Source of the DNA: Trichomonas vaginalis G3
Taxonomy: Eukaryota; Parabasalia; Trichomonadida; Trichomonadidae
DNA length: 64,000 nucleotides
Direction of reading: 5' to 3'
Assembly: GCF_026262505.1 (NCBI RefSeq)
Contig: NC_067206.1
Coordinates: forward strand, 19,303,319-19,367,318
Numbering within the stretch: the first letter of the stretch is position 1; every line of letters starts with the position of its first letter. Below the pieces are notes generated by a model, which was not told where the DNA came from, did no database searches, and saw only the letters and a list, made by a program, of their open reading frames with translations. This document shows, one piece after another, positions 22,943-31,614 of the stretch. The translations under genes and the position numbers were made by a program.

Positions 22943-23197
22943 ATGGGAAATTGCTGCTCAACAATTCCAGACATAGAAAGTCGTTTTCCAGCGATTGGCA
23001 TTGTTGACATAGGACATGAAAATGAAGCACCTGATGCAGCTGTTCAAGCTGGTCCGGATGTGGAGCAATTTGAAAATTTAAATTTTACTGACTCCTCTTC
23101 AGTTGATGCAGAAATGGAACATCTTTCAAAATTACTTGAATCTTCTAAAGCAGAACCAAAAGCGAAATCATCGGGCTCGAAGAAGAAGAAAAATTAA
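22943..23197 (+). CDS. small N-terminally acylated (MGNCC) protein
   Basis: An 84-residue protein beginning MGNCCS. Gly2 with Ser6 fits the N-myristoylation consensus, and Cys4/Cys5 are ideal palmitoylation sites, so stable membrane anchoring is predicted. The rest is acidic with a predicted helix (VDAEMEHLSKLLESS) and a basic tail (KSSGSKKKKN). The layout recalls small lysosomal or plasma-membrane anchor proteins such as LAMTOR1, but sequence similarity is not strong enough to name it. It sits 236 bp outside the left end of the first Polinton. Confidence 0.7.
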   Translation: MGNCCSTIPDIESRFPAIGIVDIGHENEAPDAAVQAGPDVEQFENLNFTDSSSVDAEMEHLSKLLESSKAEPKAKSSGSKKKKN

Positions 23198-23426
23198 ATG
23201 AAATATAGTTACTTTAAGTATATTAACAAATCTAATTTCTTATACGAAAATTATTTCATTCTGTGTTCATTAAACAATCGAATTTACAAAATTTCCTTTT
23301 TTTATTTCTATTGCTCATATTATGAACTATATTAGCTATCTAAATAAGACCTACTCATAAAAATCTGGTATGTGTGATATATAATGTTATCATAACAGAA
23401 AAAAAATACATTAAATTAGTTGATAA

Positions 23427-23432
23427 TTTACC
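23427..23432. repeat. target site duplication TTTACC (left)
   Basis: These six bases directly precede the left inverted-repeat end. The same hexamer follows the right end (45,394-45,399). Six bases is the usual Polinton target duplication. Confidence 0.9.
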
Positions 23433-23569
23433 AGTAGTATATATGGATGGGTTTAGTGACTTTTTTTGTTACATCTATATATAGACGATGCATTAAAATA
23501 TATTTATTTATAAACACATTAATTTTTAACATTAATTTTAAAATAATTTATTTTTTTATTCTTACATAA

Positions 23570-23947
23570 ATGACCCAACAAGTAAAACCAGATAAAGTGG
23601 ATAATAGAATTTTAGAGGATGGTGTTCCTGTTTACATTCAAAGATTTAAAGGAAAACAATATTACAGAATGATAAATCCTGAATATGTGAAACATTTATT
23701 TAAAAAGGAAGATTGTGAATTATTAAACGTTAATGATTATGAAAATACTAAATCAAAACTGAGATATAAATATATTGGAAGTGATGAAAGGTGTAAAGAT
23801 AAAGATAAAGTTTATACAGTTTCATATAATGAATGGAAAACCGATAAGATTAGAAAACATTTAGGAGATTATGGGGAAAAATCTGAATTCTTTAAATCTA
23901 GTATATACGAGAGAGTAAAAGAAATTAGATATAATTATCATTCATGA
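23570..23947 (+). CDS. TIR-encoded one-module protein, left copy
   Basis: A 125-residue protein, identical to that encoded at 44,879-45,256 in the other inverted repeat. It has one copy of a module beginning NPEYVKHLFKKEDCELLNV and ending near the SYNEW tryptophan, then a basic RKHLGDYGEKSEFFKSS tail. The core pattern (xxCELLN-x-Y-x-N-K-x-x-YKY-x-D-K-x-x-x-S-x-x-x-W) recalls zinc-ribbon-like repeats next to HNH endonucleases in large DNA viruses ('..YELLSEYKNSxTKIKFKC..'), but without the paired cysteines. A DNA-binding role at the element ends is inference. Preceded by TTTTTTTATTCTTACATAA before the ATG, as at the polymerase gene. Confidence 0.75.
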   Translation: MTQQVKPDKVDNRILEDGVPVYIQRFKGKQYYRMINPEYVKHLFKKEDCELLNVNDYENTKSKLRYKYIGSDERCKDKDKVYTVSYNEWKTDKIRKHLGDYGEKSEFFKSSIYERVKEIRYNYHS

Positions 23948-24032
23948 ATGAAAAAAATAAACACATTAAAAAAATTAACATTAATTTTAAAATAATTTAT
24001 TTTTTATCTTTTATAAAAGAAGCTATATATAG

Positions 24033-24622
24033 ATGATGTCAGATATTCCGCGATTAATTAAACATTGTTTAAATCCTGAATGGGTTAAACTTCAATTTAA
24101 AAATGAAGATTGTGAATTATTAAATGAATATGAAAGCCAAAATAAGCTAATGAGGTATAAATATAATGATAAAGAATATTTAATTTCATGGAATCAATGG
24201 AGTCATAATCAAAGACCTCATAAACGAGAAGAAGAAATTGAAAATAATGAAATGGAAATCATTGATGACATTAAAGAGGATGGAATTCCTAAATTTTGTA
24301 GAAAAACCTTTAGAACTAAGTTAGGAGCATATAAACGTAGAGTATTAAATCCTGAATATCTTAAACATTATTTAAAAAGGAAGACTGTGAATTATTAAAC
24401 GTTAATGAATATGAAAATGCTAAATCAAAACTGAGATATAAATATATTGGAAGTGATGAAAGGTGTAAAGATAAAGATAAAGTTTATTCAGTTTCATATA
24501 ATAACTGGCACACGTTAGGGATAAGAAAACATTTAGGAGATTATGGTAAAAGTTCCGAATTCTTCAAATCTAGTATGTACGAGAGAGTAAAAGAAATTAG
24601 AAATAATTATTTTCATGAATGA
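24033..24622 (+). CDS. TIR-encoded two-module protein, left copy with frameshift
   Basis: The same gene as the intact 196-residue copy at 44,202-44,792. Module 1 (NPEWVKLQFKNEDCELLNEY) is whole. At about 24,367 the left copy has lost one T of the run found in the right copy, so the frame ends at 24,398 after LKRKTVNY. In the shifted frame the second module continues to the TGA at 24,620-24,622. Since the other inverted repeat keeps an open copy, function may survive, or this is a local sequence error. Confidence 0.7.
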
Positions 24623-24682
24623 AAAATAAACTTTAAAAATTCATGTCTTACATTTTTTGAATAATTTATTTTTTTAATTCGT

Positions 24683-25168
24683 ATGAAAATGAGTGGATCA
24701 AGATTCGTAACCGTCAATCAATTAATGGATGTTCTTTCACCAATTCTTGAAAATGTTAAACAAGTAGATGTTTATTTCGATGATTATGTAGAAAGTATAT
24801 ATTATAAAGGTAAGTTTAATATTAAACCTATTGCTTTTGCATTTGATAATAAATTAATTGAAAATGCAAAAATTTGGGAATTAATTCCAGATATTGAATT
24901 TATAACAAATATTAATGATAAATGGTTTAAACGAATTCCAACCACAAAAGTTCTTTGTAAATTAATGATCAAAACTGAGGAAAAAGAATTTAACGGGTTT
25001 AAATATCATCCAAATAAAGTTTCAGAACTAGAAAATGAAAAACTTCAGAAAAAATTAAACGATAGACTTTCAAATGATCGTATTGAAAAAATAAATAAAC
25101 TAGCAGAAGTTGCATTTAATAATGAAATATTTGATGAATATAACCTTGAACTCAGTGATGGACTTTAA
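24683..25168 (+). CDS. conserved Polinton protein, possible counterpart of element 2's 157-residue protein
   Basis: A 161-residue protein whose start lies at the inner edge of the inverted repeat. The middle (VDVYFDDYVESIYYKGKF, NIKPIAFAF) aligns by eye with the element 2 protein at 55,564-56,037 (VNVIFNKKFVKESKFGQYV, RPLAIVID), and both end in a Lys/Glu-rich helix. No known domain is recognised. The stop codon lies in the loop of a perfect hairpin (GGACTTTAAGTCC, 25,160-25,172). It converges on the next gene. Confidence 0.65.
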   Translation: MKMSGSRFVTVNQLMDVLSPILENVKQVDVYFDDYVESIYYKGKFNIKPIAFAFDNKLIENAKIWELIPDIEFITNINDKWFKRIPTTKVLCKLMIKTEEKEFNGFKYHPNKVSELENEKLQKKLNDRLSNDRIEKINKLAEVAFNNEIFDEYNLELSDGL

Positions 25169-25187
25169 GTCCTGGGCACTTTGTGCC
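25160..25187. terminator. paired hairpins at the convergent 3' ends, first enclosing the stop codon
   Basis: GGACTTTAAGTCC (25,160-25,172) contains the TAA of the upstream gene. GGCACTTTGTGCC (25,175-25,187, 5-bp stem, TTT loop) follows. They sit between two converging genes. Such hairpins mark transcript 3' ends in mimiviruses and virophages; the same role here is inference. Confidence 0.5.
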
Positions 25188-25194
25188 TTGAGCT

Positions 25195-25602
25195 TTAAGG
25201 ACCCGGGCTCAACGAGTCATGATTTATGAAATCAATAATTTGATTTATTCGCTCTTCAATAATTTCTATTCTTTTTGTTAAATCATCAATTTTCATTAAT
25301 GAGGTGATTCTTGATTGAGGAATAGATTTTAAACTAACAACACCTTTTATTTTTGAAATTTTGAATCCATGACCCTCCGGGTCTTGGACTCTGTCCTCAA
25401 CTTTAAACATTTTATTCAATTTACATGTTGTCAATTCTTCAAATAATTTTTTATTATTAGCATAATAGTCATTAAATTCATCAACAGATGAAAAAATTTT
25501 TATTTCAGTAATTGGTTTAACAACGTTTATTTTTTGTTGAACATTTTCACTTTCATTTATTTCTTCCTCCTCTGTTTCATTTATTTTTAAAATCGGTTTC
25601 AT
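25195..25602 (-). CDS. hypothetical acidic/coiled-coil protein
   Basis: A 135-residue protein with an acidic N-terminus (INETEEEEINESE), a central basic region, and a C-terminal predicted coiled coil (LMKIDDLTKRIEIIEERINQ). A GC-rich hairpin (GACCCTCCGGGTC, 25,371-25,383) lies in frame inside the gene and encodes the D-P-E-G stretch. The 3' end runs into further hairpins shared with its convergent neighbour. No family is recognised. A start upstream motif CTAATTTTTATTTAATGATAA is present. Confidence 0.6.
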   Translation of the reverse strand: MKPILKINETEEEEINESENVQQKINVVKPITEIKIFSSVDEFNDYYANNKKLFEELTTCKLNKMFKVEDRVQDPEGHGFKISKIKGVVSLKSIPQSRITSLMKIDDLTKRIEIIEERINQIIDFINHDSLSPGP

Positions 25603-25668
25603 TTATCATTAAATAAAAATTAGAATATAAGTGATGAAATATATTTTTTAATTAATATTAAATCAGAG

Positions 25669-25959
25669 ATGGCGGCAGGATTCTTTAAAAAATTATGGGA
25701 AGGAATTAAGAAAGCTGCAAGTTGGGTTCATCAAAAGATTATTAAACCCGTTGCAAACTTTTTGGCACCAGTAGCGAAAACGGCAGGAACTATCATAGGA
25801 GGAGTATTAGGTGCTAAAGCAGGTAATCCGGCGATGGGAGCACAAGCAGGTAACGCAGTTGGTGGAATTGCTGAAGGAATACTTAATAAAATAGGGGTAG
25901 ATAGTGGAAAAATAAATAAATATTATTTTTATCTTAGTATCGGTTGTAGTCGACGATAA
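25669..25959 (+). CDS. small amphipathic glycine-zipper protein, virion candidate
   Basis: A 96-residue protein beginning MAAGFFKKLWEGIKKAASWV, an amphipathic membrane-active-type helix. It continues with a glycine-zipper hydrophobic stretch (GTIIGGVLGAKAGNPAMGAQ). Small proteins with an amphipathic N-terminal helix next to capsid genes recall adenovirus protein VI-type membrane-lytic minor capsid proteins, but this is analogy, not homology. Its N-terminus is shared with the gene at 25,929-26,141 on the other strand, and the two overlap tail to tail by 31 bp. Confidence 0.65.
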   Translation: MAAGFFKKLWEGIKKAASWVHQKIIKPVANFLAPVAKTAGTIIGGVLGAKAGNPAMGAQAGNAVGGIAEGILNKIGVDSGKINKYYFYLSIGCSRR

Positions 25960-26141
25960 ACCTTATCTCCTTTATTTAATACTTCCCTTACCGGAACATT
26001 AGGTGCTATTTGTTCAGCAACGTCACTAATTGCTTCTTTATTCTTAAATATCCAATTTGCTCCTTTCTTAATCCCTTCCCAAACTTTATGCGCTCCTCTT
26101 TTTACTTTATCCCACAGTTTCTTAAAGAATCCTGCAGCCAT
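25929..26141 (-). CDS. small basic amphipathic protein, paralogue of the preceding gene
   Basis: A 70-residue protein sharing the first ten residues (MAAGFFKKLW) with the gene at 25,669-25,959, then a second similar helix (KVWEGIKKGANWIF) and a helical basic C-terminus. Convergent with its paralogue and divergent from the capsid gene 69 bp away. Probably arose by inverted duplication of the N-terminal exon-sized segment. The virion role is inferred from position and amphipathicity. Confidence 0.6.
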   Translation of the reverse strand: MAAGFFKKLWDKVKRGAHKVWEGIKKGANWIFKNKEAISDVAEQIAPNVPVREVLNKGDKVYRRLQPILR

Positions 26142-26210
26142 AGTTGATTATTTCATTAAAATTAAAAATTCATTTTCATCTTTTAATTTTGATTTTTTAT
26201 TTAATAATAA

Positions 26211-27848
26211 ATGACGACTAACTATTTAGTGCCAAACACTAAACCGATTAATGGAAATGTATTTCATTCATTCGAAAAGATAAATGAAATATTCGCAAAG
26301 AATGATGGAGAAGATATTATAGAGAACTTGAAAGTTCATGCTATGACTCTGATGCTCCATATTTTGATGATAAACAAACTCATTTAAGAATTACAAATCC
26401 GGCTCATGATGTGAACCAATTAGGTGACACATATATTAAACGCAAAGTTAAAGCAACTCTAGTTTCAAATAAAGCTTTCACATGTGATGCCGCTTTTAAA
26501 TGCATGCGTTTATTCGTTGGTTACAAATCATCAAATCAAAGCTTTAAACAATTAGAAGTAGAAACCGAAAGAGGTGATGCTGGTTATCTTCAGATGGATT
26601 GCGCCCGTGAATCTTTCGCATTTGCAACATATAAACCAAAATCAGAAAGGAAAGTTAAAAAGTTTGTTCATTCGTTATATAATAATGTTCAAAAATATGA
26701 TAACTCAGTATGTGGTAAATATATTGACCCTTCAGAAGTTTTCAAGAAAGCAAATGAAGAAGTTGATGTCACTTTTGATATGATTATTCCGGTAAATGAT
26801 TTGTTAGCATTTCAGGCGTTCGATGATTATCCTAAATCATTTGGTGAAATCATTCTTAAATATTATGTTTTCAGGGATACTTTAGTATTTTGTCAGGTTG
26901 ACCCGTTAAGAGTTGCTGATTTACAAAATTACGTTTATGAAAAGATAACTGATGAAAATTATGAAAAGATTATGAATCATGTTTATAAATATGATCGCAA
27001 ATTCCAACAAATCGGACTTCCTGCCAAATTAATTACAAGCTTAGCCGCTACATCTGCTGACGCAACAGTTGAAGACGTTATTATTTCATGCACAAAGATG
27101 GAAGTTTTAGAGGATAAATGCATTACACCAGGATACGGTTTAATTGAAGAATCAGTTAAAGCAATACCACGTTTATTTAGTAAGGAAGATCCATTCATGA
27201 TTCCAGCTCAACATATTGACGTTCGTTCACTAAATGGAGGTTGCATCACTCCTGAAGGTATTAGCTCAGATTTCTCATACGCTCTTCATAATGTTACAGA
27301 TGTTGTGTTAACATTTCCGAAGAATGCAATGCAAAGAACGGTTTTAGAAAATCCAATGCTTCGAGGTCTTCAGGTCACTATAGATTCCAGAAACTTCCCC
27401 GATCAAGCGATGACCACAGTGGGCGACATATTCTTTACACGTATGCTTCAAGCTTCTGATTTAGATGGAGTGAATGAATGCACGAAGAATACGAGGACTC
27501 ATTAACTAGACCACTGAATGATGATGATGGCACACCATTAGCTAGAACATGGAAAGACCAAACTTCATTCTTATGCACTATTCCAGTTCAACGTGATGGA
27601 GCGGGTATATTCTTTGATGGATTAGAAACTTTCAACTCACAAGTTACAGTACAAGTGAAAGCTTATCCAATCATTCAGGGTGAAAATGACACTTACTGTT
27701 CAAAGTGACAAATCCTCCTCAGGTTTGGTTTACTAGGACTACATATTGGACATGGACACCGGATGAAGGTTTGAAATATCATCCAACAGGTACACCACCG
27801 CAGTATAGAAGTTCATATGATGAAATATTGATGAATAGAAATGTTTAA
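26211..27848 (+). CDS. major capsid protein candidate (double jelly-roll type), three single-base breaks
   Basis: The frame from ATG 26,211 (MTTNYLVPNTKPINGNVF) passes through three breaks, near 26,338, 27,475 and 27,700. Each is repaired by one extra base, giving about 546 residues ending SSYDEILMNRNV. Conserved capsid-like parts include DMIIPVNDLLAFQAFDDYPK, then SFGEIILKYYV. These align by eye with RIPVRRFLPLEAIRFIPAFA, then GNIQLKVKF of the element 2 capsid protein at 48,360-49,898. Size, position before the packaging ATPase, and the match between elements support the major capsid call; the fold itself is inferred from the family. All three breaks being -1 suggests sequence error more than decay. 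Confidence 0.75.
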
Positions 27849-27872
27849 AATTATAAATTTATTTTTGATTAA

Positions 27873-28700
27873 ATGGATTTAAATTCATCCACCCCTTATG
27901 AAGAATTAGCAGGAGTATATAATACATACGTAGATGATATGATTAATGAAGCATTGAGTGATAATAGAAATGCTCTATCTAAGGAAAAATTAATGAAAAT
28001 TCCATATTCTGAATGTTACTTAAATTCAATCACTGCAGCAATTGGTAAACAAAATAAAGGTAAAACATTAACGATATTAAAACAAATTATCATTATTGCT
28101 AACACTTCACCCTATTCACATGTGTTAATTTATATCAACCGTTCAGGTTCACCTTCAGATGATACATTTGAATCTTTAAAGCATTTAATCAAAATTCCAA
28201 TTATTTATTTATCACAAGAAGAAGCAGAAGATTATTTAAAAAACTTTGTAATGTATAAAGAATTATATAATACAATCAAGAAGCAAGGATTAGAGGATAA
28301 AATTATTGATAAACAACGGGATGAATTATTTGAAACACTTTCTATTTCAAATTTTGATAGAGAATTTTTGCATTCACTCATTTTTCTAGATGATGCGGTG
28401 AAATCAAAACTAATAACTAATGAGAAATCATATTTTAATCAATTATTAACTCAATGTCGACACATTCAGTGTTCATTCTTCATGGCTGTTCAATACTTTA
28501 AAGCATTAAGCACAAACATTAAATCAAACCTGTCCACCCTTTTCATTTTCAGTGGTTTTAGTCGTCAACAGTTGAACGTTATGCTTTATCAAGTGAATTT
28601 ACCAATGAGCATTAATGAACTTTACACACAATATCAACAATTAGGAGAACATGGAAAAATAATAGTTGATTTAAATAAAGGTTCCATTAAATTCGAATAA
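27873..28700 (+). CDS. A32-like FtsK/HerA genome-packaging ATPase
   Basis: A 275-residue protein. The Walker A motif is at residues 58-65 (GKQNKGKT) and the Walker B at about 169-174 (LIFLDD), followed by a sensor-like region (CRHIQCSFFMAVQYFKAL) where the family usually has a Q at the end of a strand. This size and layout is that of the short packaging ATPases of Polintons, virophages and NCLDVs, which drive DNA into preformed capsids. It starts 25 bp after the capsid gene, so the two form a morphogenesis module. Confidence 0.85.
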   Translation: MDLNSSTPYEELAGVYNTYVDDMINEALSDNRNALSKEKLMKIPYSECYLNSITAAIGKQNKGKTLTILKQIIIIANTSPYSHVLIYINRSGSPSDDTFESLKHLIKIPIIYLSQEEAEDYLKNFVMYKELYNTIKKQGLEDKIIDKQRDELFETLSISNFDREFLHSLIFLDDAVKSKLITNEKSYFNQLLTQCRHIQCSFFMAVQYFKALSTNIKSNLSTLFIFSGFSRQQLNVMLYQVNLPMSINELYTQYQQLGEHGKIIVDLNKGSIKFE

Positions 28701-28740
28701 CTTTTTATAATTAATTTTTATTTTTTATTTATAATTAAAC

Positions 28741-29639
28741 ATGACAGAAATTGCAAATCTTCTACAGGTTCCATTAAAACAAGGAACAAACAAAAAGGGT
28801 GCATATAATAGAACTATGAAAGTTCCAGACGGAATGAAAGAATTAGTCCACATTGTTGCCGGTCTTCAAAAGGATGTTAAACAAATGAGAAACGTTTTAA
28901 CATTACCAGAAGCTCAAGCATATGCCAAACGTCACGGACCAAATTGGGAAGCACACGAAGCAGACATTACGGGTCCAAATGGAAAACCTGATGGAATAAA
29001 TGAAGTTTTCGTTACTGATGGTCAAGGAAATATTAAAGTCATAAATGGGTATAAATTAACAATGACGGATTATCCTAAACGTAAAGCATATAATGAACAT
29101 TATCCTATGCAATTTGATGAAAATGGAAAAGCTGTTAAACAATACATTGGAGAAGGTGAAAATGGTCCAATTAATTCATACCGTCATAATCCATATTCTT
29201 ACTTCAATGAAGAATTAAATGCTATTGAAGAGGGACCGGATGGATTACCACGATATTCTAACCAGTTTGATGGTCAATATGCAAATTTAAGACCTGAAAT
29301 TCCAGCTAAGAAATTCTTTAAAGTTGCTTTATTCGATCCAGTTTTCGCAAATGTTAAAGATGAACTTAAACAGCAATTCCAACCAATTATAGTAGCAAGA
29401 ATTGCATCAGGTGCTTTATCTCAAGCATTCAAAGATTTAATTAAGAAACCATTATATCAGCAACGAGGTTTAACTTATGATTTAGTTAAGGAATCAGATA
29501 AAAGAAAATTTGAGAAATCAATGATTATAAGAATGCAATTAATGAATATATTCGGTCTATTAATTTCGATGAAAATGCTAAAAATCAACTTCATGAACAA
29601 ATACAGGAAATAATAGATTCAAAAGTTCCAGCAAAATAA
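28741..29639 (+). CDS. conserved hypothetical protein of the morphogenesis module, one frameshift
   Basis: The frame from 28,741 gives 290 residues, but the last 35 look wrong ([20 protein letters not shown]). Adding one base near 29,520 instead yields [20 protein letters not shown] and IDSKVPAK, ending at 29,639 (about 299 residues). The body has acidic Gly/Asn-rich loops ([20 protein letters not shown]) and a helical C-terminus ([20 protein letters not shown]). No known family is recognised; the position after the ATPase suggests a virion or assembly role. Confidence 0.6.
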
Positions 29640-29671
29640 AAGTTTAAATATATTTTTTTATTCGAATATAA

Positions 29672-30355
29672 ATGAGAAGACGTTTCACTAGTCAAAAGAA
29701 CACTAACGCAAAAGCAGAGATTACGGTTGGTTATAACGTAAATGATGATAAATCACGAATTATTCAAAATGTTAAAGTTAATGTTAGTCCTGAATTAACA
29801 AGGTCAGCAACTCAACCAAATTTATTAACTCGTGACTTACCGAAGAATGAGGAAGAGAAAATAAAGAAGATGGAGACCCAATCATTTTATCTGAACCTGG
29901 TAAAGAACCTGTTGAAATTCCCACTTATCCAACATACCCCACCACTTGATAACCCAGGAATCTACGATTACAGTCGCAATGCGCCATATAAAATAGACAT
30001 TAATTCTGAATTAATGAAAATTTACCGTGATATCATAACTGATAATTATGATTCAATAATAAATTTAATTGACCAATCCGGTTTAATTATTTTACCTTAT
30101 GAATCATTAATTCACATTATCGCCATTCTTTGTGATGTTCAAGATTCAGACGTGAAGATTCAATTTTTCATAGATGATGAGGTTTCATGCTGCGGAACAG
30201 TTGCAAAAATAAATCCTATAAAGGATATTAGCACAATTAAGATATCAAAGAACGGAACAACAACTGAACTTCATTTAACATATAATGATATTTATAATAA
30301 AATAGTTGATGAATATAAAATATCACTTGAAAAATTCTTTGTTAAGGCTATTTAA
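29672..30355 (+). CDS. hypothetical protein of the morphogenesis module
   Basis: A 227-residue protein with a basic N-terminus (MRRRFTSQ) and a helical and beta C-domain (SGLIILPYESLIHIIAILCD). Around 29,880-29,950 an alternative frame reads PIILSEPGKEPVEIPTYPTY, which is more protein-like than the used frame, so a compensating pair of indels may be present there. No known domain. The promoter-like AATATATTTTTTTATTCG lies just before the start. Confidence 0.5.
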   Translation: MRRRFTSQKNTNAKAEITVGYNVNDDKSRIIQNVKVNVSPELTRSATQPNLLTRDLPKNEEEKIKKMETQSFYLNLVKNLLKFPLIQHTPPLDNPGIYDYSRNAPYKIDINSELMKIYRDIITDNYDSIINLIDQSGLIILPYESLIHIIAILCDVQDSDVKIQFFIDDEVSCCGTVAKINPIKDISTIKISKNGTTTELHLTYNDIYNKIVDEYKISLEKFFVKAI

Positions 30356-30831
30356 TATTCAAGCATTAACATTATCGAATAATAATCCTTTGAATCATAA
30401 TCGATAATAATTGACCTTTCACCAGTTTCTATCGTTTGTTTTATTTCTTTTTGTTCCCCACTATCCGGATCGGTCATTGTAATTGTTTTTGTTATAGTAT
30501 CAGCTTTATCTTTAACTTCAATCTTTTTTCCATCGGGATATTTAAACCAAAATTCCAAAAATTCGATATTGTCAATCTGTTCATATTTTAATCTATCAAT
30601 TACATTTTTAATACCATCTGAAAATCTTATGAAATGGTCATTATATGGGTTTGATTGAACTAAATTTGAATGAAGTGAAATATAACCTGATGATGAATAT
30701 GACATCGACTCATATTTTCTGAAAACACTAAAATTTATAACATGAATGAATTTCTTATTCGTTGAATTTATGAATTCTTGAGGTAATCTTATTCTAGTTT
30801 TATTTATCACTGGAAAATAACGCTTTACCAT
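30352..30831 (-). CDS. hypothetical protein, possible minor capsid component
   Basis: A 159-residue protein, predicted mainly beta (YSSSGYISLHSNLVQSNPYN, IEFLEFWFKYPDGKK). It overlaps the end of the preceding convergent gene by 4 bp. A compact beta-rich protein close to the capsid gene would fit a single-jelly-roll minor capsid (penton) protein, but I see no decisive motif; treat that as a guess. Confidence 0.5.
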   Translation of the reverse strand: MVKRYFPVINKTRIRLPQEFINSTNKKFIHVINFSVFRKYESMSYSSSGYISLHSNLVQSNPYNDHFIRFSDGIKNVIDRLKYEQIDNIEFLEFWFKYPDGKKIEVKDKADTITKTITMTDPDSGEQKEIKQTIETGERSIIIDYDSKDYYSIMLMLEY

Positions 30832-30852
30832 ATTTTTAATCGTAATAAAAAA

Positions 30853-31590
30853 ATGTCAATTATCAATATTATTTCGAATAATAACTGTGAATTAAATTTA
30901 ACAGTTAGCGGAATTTATAATGTTACTCTCGTTTCTGTGAGTGGTAAATTTAATCCCATTCTTTTAGACCCTTCAGATTATATATCATTTATTAAAGATG
31001 ACCATGAGCCGCATAGCGGCGGGGTCGTAGACCTAAAAACGTATGATATGTATATAAATAATGTGATAACGAAATGGGATATTAACATGATTTTAAGTTA
31101 TTTAAATGAATCATTTATCGTATGGTATGAAGAAAATTTTAAATCAAAACCTGATAAACTTTTTGAACTTGATGAAATAAATAACCTTATTAAATTTCCG
31201 CTGAAAATTAAATTTTGTACTCCTCGTCTTCGTTCATTGTTGGGGATATTAAATTTTGAAAAAGATGTTGGGGATGTTTTGTATTCTGACACTGGTTCTA
31301 ATTTCATTTTAATCAAATGTGATAAAGTTAATACCCCAATGAGATTTTCACATCAAACATTAGACCCTAACTCTTACCCATCAATACAAAACATTTTATC
31401 CATCAACTTAAACATATTTTCTTTATCATATCCGTTTCAATTATCCGGGAATTCATTTATTCTTCATTCAAAAGATTTATCAAATATTAAATTTAGAATA
31501 ACTGACCTATTTGATTGTGATTTAGAATTTATGAATGAAATATTATGGCAATTTCAAATAGAAAAAATAGCTGATGAGATAACAGATTAA
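30853..31590 (+). CDS. hypothetical beta-rich protein, minor capsid candidate
   Basis: A 245-residue protein. The C-terminus (LHSKDLSNIKFRITDLFDCD, then a Trp-containing strand) resembles the 'NIxFRITDxxGxxLxFxxxxWxFxIE' ending seen in capsid-associated proteins of Polintons and Polinton-like viruses. Divergent from the 30,352-30,831 gene with 21 bp between starts. A hairpin (GCCGCATAGCGGC, 31,008-31,020) is embedded in frame and gives the P-H-S-G-G stretch. Minor capsid is a family-level inference. Confidence 0.55.
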   Translation: MSIINIISNNNCELNLTVSGIYNVTLVSVSGKFNPILLDPSDYISFIKDDHEPHSGGVVDLKTYDMYINNVITKWDINMILSYLNESFIVWYEENFKSKPDKLFELDEINNLIKFPLKIKFCTPRLRSLLGILNFEKDVGDVLYSDTGSNFILIKCDKVNTPMRFSHQTLDPNSYPSIQNILSINLNIFSLSYPFQLSGNSFILHSKDLSNIKFRITDLFDCDLEFMNEILWQFQIEKIADEITD

Positions 31591-31614
31591 ATATTTATTT
31601 TTAAATCGTAATAA

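Larger units (their letters stand above)
23433..24695 (+). repeat. left terminal inverted repeat of element 1
   Basis: Matches the reverse complement of 44,129-45,393 from the tip through the GTATGAAAATGAGTG at its inner edge. It contains one complete and one frameshifted ORF. Differences from the right copy cluster at about 24,350-24,440 and include a one-base deletion. One outer strand presumably serves as the template for protein-primed initiation, as known for Polinton-like and adenoviral replication. Confidence 0.95.
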
